64,000 nucleotides of DNA from Clostridium estertheticum (GTDB taxonomy: Bacteria > Bacillota > Clostridia > Clostridiales > Clostridiaceae), in NCBI RefSeq assembly GCF_011065935.2, contig NZ_JAAMNH020000001.1:331001-395000 (forward strand). Reading direction: 5' to 3'. Position 1 is the first letter of the stretch; each line of letters begins with the position of its first letter. The position numbers were made by a program, and so were the translations under genes. Below are positions 40,521 to 48,646 of this stretch, piece by piece. The notes below the pieces were generated by a model. The model was not told the origin of the DNA. It was given only the letters and a program-made list of their open reading frames with translations, and searched no databases.

Positions 40521-40596
40521 GGGAGCATAGCTCAGCTGGGAGAGCATCTGCCTTACAAGCAGAGGGTCACAGGTTCGAACCCTGTTGTTCCCACCA
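40521..40596 (+). tRNA. tRNA-Val (UAC)
   Basis: 76-nt cloverleaf with encoded CCA. Acceptor GGGAGCA/TGTTCCC; anticodon loop CTTACAA gives UAC. Confidence 0.97.
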
Positions 40597-40624
40597 TAAT
40601 AATTTTTTTAAGAATAGAATGAAT

Positions 40625-40699
40625 GCTAGCATGGCTCAACGGTAGAGCAGCTGACTTGTAATCAGCAGGTTGTAGGTTCGATTCCTATTGCTAGCTCCA
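40625..40699 (+). tRNA. tRNA-Thr (UGU), copy 2
   Basis: Differs from copy 1 by a compensated acceptor pair (G-C to A-T: GCTAGCA/TGCTAGC) and one T-loop base (A to G). Same anticodon. Confidence 0.97.
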
Positions 40700-40704
40700 T
40701 ATAT

Positions 40705-40789
40705 GGAGGAGTTCCCGAGTGGCCAAAGGGGGCAGACTGTAAATCTGTTACGTAATGTTTCGATGGTTCGAATCCGTCCTCCTCCACCA
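40705..40789 (+). tRNA. tRNA-Tyr (GUA), copy 2
   Basis: Identical to copy 1 over the full 85 nt as far as I can read, including CCA. With tRNA-Thr copy 2 it forms a duplicated Thr-Tyr block flanking tRNA-Val. Confidence 0.97.
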
Positions 40790-40791
40790 AA

Positions 40792-40816
40792 AGACATCTG
40801 TAGATGTCTTTTTTAT
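40792..40816 (+). terminator. Terminator of the tRNA operon
   Basis: AGACATCT-GT-AGATGTCT followed by T6, right after the last CCA. Confidence 0.85.
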
Positions 40817-40846
40817 TGATTTTATTTTAAAGTCAATCAGGATCTG

Positions 40847-40875
40847 TTGACACTGAAAAACTTATGTGGTATTAT
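40847..40875 (+). promoter_or_regulatory. Promoter of metK
   Basis: TTGACA, 17 nt, TATTAT, about 25 nt upstream of the SAM riboswitch. Confidence 0.8.
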
Positions 40876-40899
40876 GATATAAATTTAATATTGATAACT

Positions 40900-40998
40900 C
40901 TTATCAAGAGAGGTGGAGGGAAAAAGGCCCTATGAAACCCGGCAACCGGTGCAATGCACCATGGTGCCAATTCCTGCAGGTTTATTCTGCGAGATAAG
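40900..40998 (+). promoter_or_regulatory. SAM-I (S-box) riboswitch aptamer
   Basis: Classic S-box landmarks in order: CTTATCAAGAG closing strand, AGGTGGAGGGA, CCCTATGAAACCCGGCAACC, GGTGCCAATTCCTGC, and the closing GAGATAAG. A terminator follows at 41009-41045, so high SAM should stop transcription before metK. Confidence 0.95.
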
Positions 40999-41008
40999 AA
41001 AGATGGTG

Positions 41009-41045
41009 AAAACACCTCTTCTTATATATAGAAGGGGTTTTATTT
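41009..41045 (+). terminator. SAM-controlled terminator of the metK leader
   Basis: AAAACACCTCTTC / GAAGGGGTTTT stem-loop with a T-rich tail, 42 nt before the metK start. Confidence 0.85.
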
Positions 41046-41086
41046 ATTTTAAAAAATATTTTCAGGCATTAGAAGGGAGAATTATA

Positions 41087-42262
41087 ATGAAAAGATTATT
41101 TACATCAGAATCAGTTACAGAAGGACATCCAGATAAAATTTGTGACCAAATTTCAGATGCTATACTTGATGCTATTTTAGAGCAAGATCCACATGCTAGA
41201 GTTGCTTGTGAAACAGCGGTTACTACAGGGATGGTTTTAGTCATGGGAGAGATAACAACTTCTTGTTATGTAGATGTTCCTAAAGTTGTTAGAAGTACTA
41301 TTGAGGGAATAGGATATACTAGAGCGAAATATGGATTTGATGCCAGTACATGTGCAGTAATTACATCTATTGGTGAACAATCAGCAGATATAGCTATGGG
41401 AGTTAACGAGGGACTAGAGTCTAAGAAAGGCACGCAGGATAAGATAGATTCAATAGGTGCTGGAGACCAAGGCATGATGTTTGGATTTGCCACTAATGAG
41501 ACACCAGAGTACATGCCACTTCCAATTGCTATGGCTCATAGACTTGCAAGAAGATTAAGTGAAGTAAGAAAAGATGGCACACTAGACTATTTAAGACCAG
41601 ACGGAAAGACACAAGTTACTGTAGAGTATGAAGATAATAAGCCAATAAGAATAGATACTATTGTTATTTCAACTCAACACGGAGAAGAGTCAACTCATGA
41701 CCAAATTGAAAATGATTTAATAGAACATGTAATAAAACCTACAGTTCCAAGTGAGTTATTAGATGAAAACACTAAATATTATATTAATCCTACAGGTAGA
41801 TTTGTAATTGGAGGACCGCAAGGAGACTCTGGTTTAACAGGAAGAAAAATAATAGTAGATACTTATGGTGGATACGGAAGACATGGCGGTGGAGCATTTT
41901 CTGGTAAAGACCCAACAAAAGTTGATAGATCTGCTGCATATGCTGCAAGATGGGTTGCTAAAAACTTAGTAGCTGCAGGAGTTTCAGATAAATTAGAAAT
42001 AGAACTCGCTTATGCTATAGGTGTAGCTAAACCGGTATCTATAGAGGTTGACACTTTTGGAACAGGAAAAATTGCAGATAATAAAATTGTTGAAATAATC
42101 GAAAAAGTATTTGATTTAAGGCCAGCTGTTATTATAAGAGAATTAGATCTTCAAAGACCTATTTACAAACAGGTAGCAGCTTATGGACATTTTGGTAGAA
42201 CTGATTTAGACCTATCATGGGAAAGACTAAACAAAGTTGAACAAATAAAAAAATATTTATAG
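41087..42262 (+). CDS. metK: S-adenosylmethionine synthetase
   Basis: Makes SAM from methionine and ATP. 391 aa from ATG 41087 with SD AGAAGGGAG; the frame is open further upstream, but that stretch is the riboswitch. Seen: [17 protein letters not shown], the signature [15 protein letters not shown] and the P-loop-like [18 protein letters not shown]. Product feedback is through the leader riboswitch. Confidence 0.98.
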   Translation: MKRLFTSESVTEGHPDKICDQISDAILDAILEQDPHARVACETAVTTGMVLVMGEITTSCYVDVPKVVRSTIEGIGYTRAKYGFDASTCAVITSIGEQSADIAMGVNEGLESKKGTQDKIDSIGAGDQGMMFGFATNETPEYMPLPIAMAHRLARRLSEVRKDGTLDYLRPDGKTQVTVEYEDNKPIRIDTIVISTQHGEESTHDQIENDLIEHVIKPTVPSELLDENTKYYINPTGRFVIGGPQGDSGLTGRKIIVDTYGGYGRHGGGAFSGKDPTKVDRSAAYAARWVAKNLVAAGVSDKLEIELAYAIGVAKPVSIEVDTFGTGKIADNKIVEIIEKVFDLRPAVIIRELDLQRPIYKQVAAYGHFGRTDLDLSWERLNKVEQIKKYL

Positions 42263-42282
42263 AATAAAAAATATGTATAATG

Positions 42283-42321
42283 AAAAGAGGGATAACAATT
42301 AGTAATTGTTATCCCTCTTTT
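42283..42321. terminator. Perfect 39-nt palindromic terminator after metK
   Basis: 19-bp arms around a single central G; the core GGATAACAATTA/TAATTGTTATCC is the same palindrome that heads the family-2 repeats. T-rich on the 3' side, A-rich on the 5' side, so it can work in both directions. Confidence 0.8.
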
Positions 42322-42541
42322 GCATAATTAATTAAAAAGTTTACTCCAGGCAATTTAAATAATCCTAGAAATATTAAATTTCAACCTATTATATGGATTA
42401 TTAATTGAAATTTTGATAAAACTTAAGATAGGGGTATTTTAAAGGTAAAAAACCTAAAGTACATATGATATAATAGTAGAAATATAAATAATATTTTTAC
42501 TAGTATTGCTACTATATAAATTTATAAATAGGGGAGATTTT

Positions 42542-44785
42542 ATGCCAGAAATACAAGGAATCATCGAAGATATAGTATTTCAAAATGAAGAAAATGGGTA
42601 TATAATTGCTCATTTGAATGATAAAAAAGATATAATAACTGTTGTAGGCATTGTTCCCTACATAAGTGAAGGACAAAATTTAAAATTAACAGGAGAATGG
42701 GTTAACCATGCTCAATTTGGAAAGCAATTTAAAATAGCATACTGTGAGGAAGTATTACCAAGTTCTATTGCAGGTATAGAAAAATATTTAGCTTCAGGAG
42801 TTATTCAAGGAATTGGACCAGTAACTGCTAAAAAAATTGTAAAGCACTTTGGAGAAAATACAATGAATATACTTGACAATGAAATCCAAAGATTAAATGA
42901 GATTGATGGTGTGGGAGAAAAGAAGATTAAATTAATTCTAGAGTCTTATTCTAAGCAAAGAGAAGTAAAAAATATAATGATATTTCTTCAAACCTACGGA
43001 GTAACACCTAACCAATGTGTAAAAATTTATAAAAAATATGGAGGAGACTCTATAAAGGTAGTACAGGATAATCCTTATGTGTTAACTGAAACTATCGCTG
43101 GAGTAGGATTTAAAATTGCAGATAAGATAGCTCGGAGTTTAGGTATTGACAAAGAGTCGCCTTTTAGAATACAAAGTGGAATTAATTATGTGGTTAATGA
43201 ATTTTGTGCCATGGGGAATACTTATATGCCTCTGGTCAGGTTACATAGGGAAGCTAAAAATATTCTTGGGGTTTCTCAGGAAGAAATTGAGAAGAATATT
43301 TTTGATAATGTAGTGCAGGGAAAATTGAAAGTGGAAAATATTGATGAAGAAGAATGTGTATTCACCATGCCTTTCTACTATTGTGAGTTAAGTATTACTA
43401 AAAAAGTTATAAATTTATCTATAGCACAGTATGAAAAATTAGATTTAGACATTGAAGAGGAAATTGAAAAATTTGAAAATGAAAAGGCTATAAGTTTTGC
43501 GATATCCCAAAAGGCTGCTATTTGTGGTGCCGCTGAAAATGGTATGGAGGTTATAACTGGAGGTCCTGGTACAGGTAAAACTACTATAATTAATTGTATT
43601 ATAGAGGTGTTTGAAAAAGCTGGAATGAAAGTATTCATGGCTGCTCCTACTGGCAGGGCCGCTAAAAGAATGACAGAAGCTACTGGCAGGGAAGCTAAAA
43701 CTATACATAGGTTACTCGAGCTTGGAATGGGTGGCGATGATGGGTCGCAGTTTTTTAGAGGCGAGGAGGCCCCTTTAGATTGTGATGTGCTAATTATTGA
43801 TGAAGCCTCTATGATAGATATAATGCTTATGAATAGTTTATTAAAAGCTATTAGCATAGGCACTAGACTTATAATTGTGGGTGATGTGGATCAATTGCCA
43901 TCTGTGGGTCCTGGGAATGTCCTAAGAGACATTATTGATAGTAATTGTGTTAAAGTAGTTAAACTTAAGGAAATTTTTAGGCAAGCACAAGAGAGTATGA
44001 TTATTGTCAATGCTCATAAAATTAACAATGGTGAAATGCCTATTTTAAATAAAAGGGGTAAAGATTTTTATTTTATTGAAAATGATGAGCCTGACAAAAT
44101 TTTGGATAGCATAATTACTTTAATTAATACGAGACTACCAAAATTCAACAAAGAGTGGGACAAAATGAAGCATATTCAAATACTCTCACCTATGAGAAAA
44201 GGGATACTGGGCATAGAAAATTTAAATGAAAAGCTTCAAGAAATATTGAATCCTAAGTCTAAATATAAAAAAGAAAAAGAATATAGGAATACTATATTTA
44301 GAGTAGGAGACAAGGTTATGCAAATTAAAAATAATTATTCTATGAAATGGAATAAAGTGGGTTTAAAGCACGATGAAGATGGCATCGGGATTTTTAATGG
44401 GGATGTAGGTTATGTTAATGACATCGATGAAGATAATGAAAATGTCATTGTAGTATTTGATGATGATAAGCGGGTAGAATACGAAGGGGTATTTTTAGAT
44501 GAACTAACTTTAGCTTATGCTATTACTATACATAAAAGTCAAGGTAGTGAGTTTGAAGTTGTAATTATGCCTATGTTTATGGGGCCGCCACTTTTAATGA
44601 ACAGAAATTTGCTTTATACAGGAATAACTAGAGCGAAGAACATGGTTGTTTTAGTTGGAAAAACAAAAGCTATCAATTTCATGAAAGATAATAATAGAAG
44701 CTTCGAAAGATATTCTGCACTAGGCTGGAGGATAAGACAAATAGTAGATGCAAATCTTAGTCATGATGAAGAGCAGCAGAATTAA
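42542..44785 (+). CDS. recD2: RecD2-type ATP-dependent DNA helicase
   Basis: 5'-3' SF1B helicase acting in DNA repair and replication, independent of RecBC. 747 aa from ATG 42542 behind GGGGAG. Seen: N-terminal OB-like region, helix-hairpin-helix motifs (GVIQGIGPVTAKKIVKHFG), Walker A TGGPGTGKTTII near residue 350, DEASM, and motif VI-type TIHKSQGSEF. The long N-terminal region is what separates RecD2 from RecBCD-type RecD. Confidence 0.94.
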   Translation: MPEIQGIIEDIVFQNEENGYIIAHLNDKKDIITVVGIVPYISEGQNLKLTGEWVNHAQFGKQFKIAYCEEVLPSSIAGIEKYLASGVIQGIGPVTAKKIVKHFGENTMNILDNEIQRLNEIDGVGEKKIKLILESYSKQREVKNIMIFLQTYGVTPNQCVKIYKKYGGDSIKVVQDNPYVLTETIAGVGFKIADKIARSLGIDKESPFRIQSGINYVVNEFCAMGNTYMPLVRLHREAKNILGVSQEEIEKNIFDNVVQGKLKVENIDEEECVFTMPFYYCELSITKKVINLSIAQYEKLDLDIEEEIEKFENEKAISFAISQKAAICGAAENGMEVITGGPGTGKTTIINCIIEVFEKAGMKVFMAAPTGRAAKRMTEATGREAKTIHRLLELGMGGDDGSQFFRGEEAPLDCDVLIIDEASMIDIMLMNSLLKAISIGTRLIIVGDVDQLPSVGPGNVLRDIIDSNCVKVVKLKEIFRQAQESMIIVNAHKINNGEMPILNKRGKDFYFIENDEPDKILDSIITLINTRLPKFNKEWDKMKHIQILSPMRKGILGIENLNEKLQEILNPKSKYKKEKEYRNTIFRVGDKVMQIKNNYSMKWNKVGLKHDEDGIGIFNGDVGYVNDIDEDNENVIVVFDDDKRVEYEGVFLDELTLAYAITIHKSQGSEFEVVIMPMFMGPPLLMNRNLLYTGITRAKNMVVLVGKTKAINFMKDNNRSFERYSALGWRIRQIVDANLSHDEEQQN

Positions 44786-44821
44786 ATTAAAACAAATATT
44801 TAACTGTAAAGGAGATTGTAC

Positions 44822-45850
44822 ATGCATTTCTACGCAAATTTAAACCTTAGTAAGGAAAAAGATGAAATTAGCAAAGAAATTTTAAACTGTTCATTAAATG
44901 GAAAAAAAAGAATTGATGTAGTATCTATGTTTTACAATTCCTCTGATATATTGCTCGAAACTATAATTGCATACGCTAATGAAAAGAAAAATGTATTGTA
45001 TATAACTAACGAAGATGCGCGCAAAATTGATATTATTTACACTATAGATAATTTTAGTAATTTAGGTAAATATGTATATGACGATAAAAAAAATTATAGC
45101 AGTGTTAATGAATATTTACATATATGCAATTATGAAAGCGCATTAACATTCCAAGAAAAATTTGATGTGGTTATTTATAATGAGATTAGAAGCTTTCCTA
45201 AATATAGCAAACAACAAATAAAAAAAATATTATTAAAAATGTGTAGCTTTGATGGCGCTGCAATAGCTTATTCCGTAGAGAATGTTCTAAGCGAAGGTGC
45301 CACAATTATGTTTCCGTTAACAAATAATAAAATCCCGATTATAGAGCCTAGAATCATAACTACAAGAATAAATCTTAATACCGACATACCTTTGGTAGTT
45401 TATGAATATTTAAATTGGTCAATTATATCTAATAGAAAGGTAATAATTTTTACACCAGATGCGGAAAAAGCTACGGCGCTATACCAGTATCTAAGTAATT
45501 TCAAAGAAAAGTTGAGTGAAGATTTATTTTTATATATTAGCAAAAAAAGTGATGCTGATATTCCCATAGTATTTATGAATAGTGATAAGGGGATAATTGT
45601 AACTAATGACTTTGAAGAAAGTTACCTAGAATTCCATTCGGTGGATGTTATAGTCTACTTTGCTGATAATATTAAATTTACTCATAAGCAACTATTATAT
45701 CTATCAAGTAAGGTGGGTAGATATGAAAATATACAAAGGGGAGAGGCGATATTTTTAGCAAACGTTGAAACTACGGAGATGGATAAGGCTAAAAATATAG
45801 CTAGAAAATTTAATAAGAAAGCGTGGGAAAAAGGATTATTAAATATATAA
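44822..45850 (+). CDS. Degenerate ComFA-like helicase
   Basis: 342-aa protein in the comFA position, ending inside comFC. ATG 44822 is 7 nt from AAAGGAG. Layout resembles the two RecA lobes of ComFA, but motif I has no GKT (SMFYNSSDILLET), the DEAD-type box plus FP reads IYNEIRSFP, and the motif VI region reads LSSKVGRYENIQRGEA where ComFA has AGRVGR. The N-terminal zinc-finger domain is absent. It is therefore predicted to lack ATPase activity, perhaps keeping a binding role. A distant, divergent helicase is the alternative. Confidence 0.65.
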   Translation: MHFYANLNLSKEKDEISKEILNCSLNGKKRIDVVSMFYNSSDILLETIIAYANEKKNVLYITNEDARKIDIIYTIDNFSNLGKYVYDDKKNYSSVNEYLHICNYESALTFQEKFDVVIYNEIRSFPKYSKQQIKKILLKMCSFDGAAIAYSVENVLSEGATIMFPLTNNKIPIIEPRIITTRINLNTDIPLVVYEYLNWSIISNRKVIIFTPDAEKATALYQYLSNFKEKLSEDLFLYISKKSDADIPIVFMNSDKGIIVTNDFEESYLEFHSVDVIVYFADNIKFTHKQLLYLSSKVGRYENIQRGEAIFLANVETTEMDKAKNIARKFNKKAWEKGLLNI

Positions 45851-46503
45851 AAAATATAATTAATTGTTTATTTGAGCTTATATATTCAGGGGATGAGCAT
45901 TGTGTGATTTGCAGTGAATATACGTTGGAAAGCGAGGCCCTATGTACTGATTGCAGGAAAAAATTGAGGCCATGTGGAAATAGCTTTTATCTATGCCATA
46001 ATGAAGAAAAATACCTTGTTTGGTCAGTGTTTTATTATTCAAATATAGTAAAAGAGTTAATTATCCGGCTCAAATATAAAAGCGATTTTATGTGTGGAGA
46101 AATTTTAGCTAAGCACATGTTAGAATTTGTAAAAAGTAATAAATTACAGTTTGACTTAATAGCTTATGTACCTATGACTAAAAAATCACAAAAAAGTAGA
46201 GGATATAACCAAAGTGAGTTTTTGGCAAATTACTTATCAAGGTTTTTAAATATTCCAGTAATTTGTAATTTAATAAAAACTATGGATACTAAGGATCAAA
46301 TTGGGCTAAGTGGTGAAGATCGATGGAGTAATATGGAAAAATGTTTTGAAGTTAAAGAAAATAAATTTATGCAAAATAAAAATATTTTAATTGTTGATGA
46401 TGTTATAACCACTGGGGCTACAGCCTTTCATTGTGCAAGTAAGCTAAAAGAAAGTGGAATTAACAATGTTTGTATATTGACTATAGCCAAAAGTAAGGTA
46501 TAA
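45823..46503 (+). CDS. comFC: ComFC-type phosphoribosyltransferase-like protein
   Basis: 226 aa. N-terminal zinc ribbon CVICSEYTLESEALCTDC; C-terminal type-I PRTase fold with ILIVDDVITTGATA as the PRPP loop and SRGYNQSEFLA. ComFC is needed for transformation in competent Gram-positives; biochemical role uncertain. The start is GTG 45823, overlapping the ComFA-like gene by 28 nt, with only a weak RBS. Confidence 0.88.
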   Translation: MGKRIIKYIKNIINCLFELIYSGDEHCVICSEYTLESEALCTDCRKKLRPCGNSFYLCHNEEKYLVWSVFYYSNIVKELIIRLKYKSDFMCGEILAKHMLEFVKSNKLQFDLIAYVPMTKKSQKSRGYNQSEFLANYLSRFLNIPVICNLIKTMDTKDQIGLSGEDRWSNMEKCFEVKENKFMQNKNILIVDDVITTGATAFHCASKLKESGINNVCILTIAKSKV

Positions 46504-46515
46504 TATTTATTGTAG

Positions 46516-46719
46516 TAAGTTAGGTTTGTGGTTGAAAGTCGATGCCAGTCGCAGGCGAAACGATCCACGTAAGTTAAACAAAGTTTAGCGAGCATGGTGC
46601 GGCTTAGAGGTTAGTCCTGCCGTCTTAACGGGCGAGAGTGTGAGTAGTGAGAAGGTAATTCTGGGTAGCAAAAGCTCCAGCAGGCGAGTGTGGGGTCAAA
46701 GACCAGGTCAACTAACTTA
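46516..46719 (+). ncRNA. raiA-motif structured RNA
   Basis: About 204 nt of GC-richer, gene-free sequence upstream of hpf (raiA), closed by TAAGTTAG (46516) pairing with CTAACTTA (46712). Internal stems include TAAAC/GTTTA and GGTC-AAA-GACC. Position, size and a dedicated terminator match the raiA motif described in Firmicutes and Actinobacteria, which has been linked to sporulation and aggregation in Clostridium. I identify it by context and structure from memory; a covariance search would settle it. Confidence 0.75.
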
Positions 46720-46725
46720 ATATAT

Positions 46726-46757
46726 AAAAACTCCTAATATAATATTAGGAGTTTTTA
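46726..46757 (+). terminator. Terminator of the raiA RNA
   Basis: AAAAACTCCTAATAT / ATATTAGGAGTTTTT followed by ATTTTTT. It separates the RNA from hpf. Confidence 0.85.
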
Positions 46758-47000
46758 TTTTTTATCATATAAAAATATGGAATATATATACTTGTTTGAG
46801 TATGTTTTTTTAAAAACTCGTGTAATTCAACTATATCATAAGGTACACGTGTAAACAATGGACAATGTACGTAAGTAAACGGGGGAATAATAAGCAATAT
46901 TGCGATAACACACTTTAAATTGAATTAATATTATGTAAATTCTGATTTTAATGGTTGCTATTTAGTATTAAAAGTAATAGTATAGAAATACAACTATATA

Positions 47001-47019
47001 ACTAGATTAGTAATCTAGT
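47001..47019. promoter_or_regulatory. Palindrome in the hpf leader
   Basis: ACTAGATTA-G-TAATCTAGT, perfect 9-bp arms, 32 nt before the hpf start. Possible operator or 5' UTR hairpin. Confidence 0.35.
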
Positions 47020-47051
47020 AGTATATAGATATTAGAAAGGGGCTGGACGGT

Positions 47052-47585
47052 ATGAAAGTTAGAATAATAGGAAAAAACATAGAGATAACAGAGGCCTTAA
47101 AAAATATTATGGAAAAGAAAATATCCAGATTTGATAAATATTTTAATCCAGATGTGGAAGCACAGATAACTTTGGGTGTTCATAAGAATAGGCACACTAT
47201 AGAAGTTACAATTCCATTTAATGAAGTTGTTTTAAGAGCAGAAGAGCAAAATGAAGATATGTATACTTCACTAGATCTTGTTGTTGATAAATTAGAAGGA
47301 CAAATTAGAAAACATAAAACAAAATTAGAAAAAAGAAATCGTGGGACTTCTCTTAAATTTAAGGGAATACCATTATATACAAATAATAATGAAGAAGATA
47401 TGGATCCTAAAATAGTAAAGACAAAGAAATTTGCATTCAAGCCTATGTCAGCAGAGGAAGCAGTTCTTCAAATGGAGCTTGTTGGTCATAGCTTTTTCGT
47501 ATATATGAGTGATGAAACATCAGAAGTTCACGTAGTATATAAAAGAAAAGATGGGAATTATGGATTAATAGAGCCAGAATTTTAA
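47052..47585 (+). CDS. hpf: Ribosome hibernation promoting factor, long form
   Basis: Binds idle 70S ribosomes and dimerises them to 100S. 177 aa: an N-terminal beta-alpha domain (VRIIGKNIEITEALKNIMEKK) that occupies the decoding region, a linker, and the C-terminal dimerisation domain (FAFKPMSAEEAVLQMELVGH). The presence of that C-terminal domain makes it the long HPF. Followed by secA and prfB, as in Bacillus. Confidence 0.95.
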   Translation: MKVRIIGKNIEITEALKNIMEKKISRFDKYFNPDVEAQITLGVHKNRHTIEVTIPFNEVVLRAEEQNEDMYTSLDLVVDKLEGQIRKHKTKLEKRNRGTSLKFKGIPLYTNNNEEDMDPKIVKTKKFAFKPMSAEEAVLQMELVGHSFFVYMSDETSEVHVVYKRKDGNYGLIEPEF

Positions 47586-47593
47586 GAATTAAC

Positions 47594-47636
47594 AAAAGGA
47601 CTAAAGTAATCTTATCTTTACTTTAGTCTTTTTTTA
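47594..47636. terminator. Bidirectional terminator between hpf and the HAD-like gene
   Basis: GACTAAAGTA / TACTTTAGTC with A4 on one side and T7 on the other; it overlaps the 3' end of the minus-strand gene. Confidence 0.8.
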
Positions 47637-48396
47637 ACTTTAAAAAATATGATAGCTTTTCAAAATCACTTATTACAAGGTCCGCATCATTTGGGGAGTT
47701 AAGATAGTCATTTAAAGAGGTTCTATTATTTAGAGTCAGAATAAGAGTGCAACCAATTCTTTGATATTGCATATAATCATCTCTAAGAATATCTGTAAAA
47801 ACTATAGTGTGCTTGGGGGGAATATTAATTTGCTTGAATAAAAGAGCCGAAGCATATATGGGAGACTTGTCGGGTATAATTAATCTATTTTTATTATTAG
47901 TAGCGATTTCTCGTATACCACATTCTTTAAAACAATTACTACAATCTAAGGACCTATTATAAGCACATAAATTAGAGGATATAACTATAGAAACTTTATG
48001 GGTTTGAATGAATTCTAAATTTTCATTAGTTATGTTTGTAGTTGATATTAAAATTGCGCTTGGGTTTTTATGTTTGATTGGTATATTTAAAGAAAAAAAG
48101 TCATTAAAATCTAAAGACGTAGTAATGGGATATATTGAAAAGTTTTTGTATAAATCTTTGCAATATTGGAGAAGTAGATAGGTAGGGGTAAATATATTAT
48201 TAAAATTTGAGGTCACACCATGATGTGATAATAAATCAAAAATTTCTTTTCTACTAATGGAACAATTAGTGGAAAAAAAATAGCATATATTAGAGGGGTA
48301 ATTGTTTATGAAGGTTTTTAAGTTTTTATCAATCGTATTATTTATCAAAACTATTTCCTCGAGGTAAAAGATAAAAAAAGGTGAATCAGTAAACAA
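47623..48396 (-). CDS. HAD-superfamily IIA-like protein lacking the catalytic Asp
   Basis: 257 aa, start TTG 48396 behind GGAGTGA. The layout follows NagD-type HAD phosphatases: a threonine-loop region FFSTNCSISRKEIFDLL, a central cap, and a C-terminal motif region VFTDILRDDYMQYQRIGC ending PNDADLVISDFEKL. The N-terminal DxDGT nucleophile motif appears as FYLEEIV, and the first Asp is gone, so phosphatase activity is unlikely. Cys-rich NCFKEC patch in the cap. Role unknown. Confidence 0.6.
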   Translation of the reverse strand: MFTDSPFFIFYLEEIVLINNTIDKNLKTFINNYPSNICYFFSTNCSISRKEIFDLLSHHGVTSNFNNIFTPTYLLLQYCKDLYKNFSIYPITTSLDFNDFFSLNIPIKHKNPSAILISTTNITNENLEFIQTHKVSIVISSNLCAYNRSLDCSNCFKECGIREIATNNKNRLIIPDKSPIYASALLFKQINIPPKHTIVFTDILRDDYMQYQRIGCTLILTLNNRTSLNDYLNSPNDADLVISDFEKLSYFLKLKKD

Positions 48397-48554
48397 TTAT
48401 ATCACTCCATATTTTATATTTTAAAAGAATTTATTATTAGGTAAATTACATTACAATAATGGTTTAATTTTATTATACATAAAACTTGTATTCTACACAA
48501 TATGACAATAGAAGATTATTAATAATTAACTATGTAAATAACAAATCATATAAG

Positions 48555-48583
48555 TTGAATACGAGCAAATTAAGTGGTATAAT
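48555..48583 (+). promoter_or_regulatory. Promoter of secA
   Basis: TTGAAT, 17 nt, TATAAT, 63 nt before the start codon. Confidence 0.7.
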
Positions 48584-48646
48584 TTAGATTGTATATTTAG
48601 GAATTATTAATAGGAATTATTAAAATGAATAGTGAGGATGAAAATT

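Noticed and set aside
40460..40645. 61-codon plus-strand frame across the tRNA cluster
   Set aside because: It lies on tRNA-Tyr, tRNA-Val and the start of tRNA-Thr; the peptide is a translation of tRNA sequence.
40913..41086. Possible 58-residue N-terminal extension of MetK
   Set aside because: The stretch is the SAM-I riboswitch and its terminator; standard MetK starts at 41087 behind a good SD.
43378..43863. 161-codon minus-strand frame inside recD2
   Set aside because: Antisense shadow of a well-conserved helicase region, without RBS or motif.
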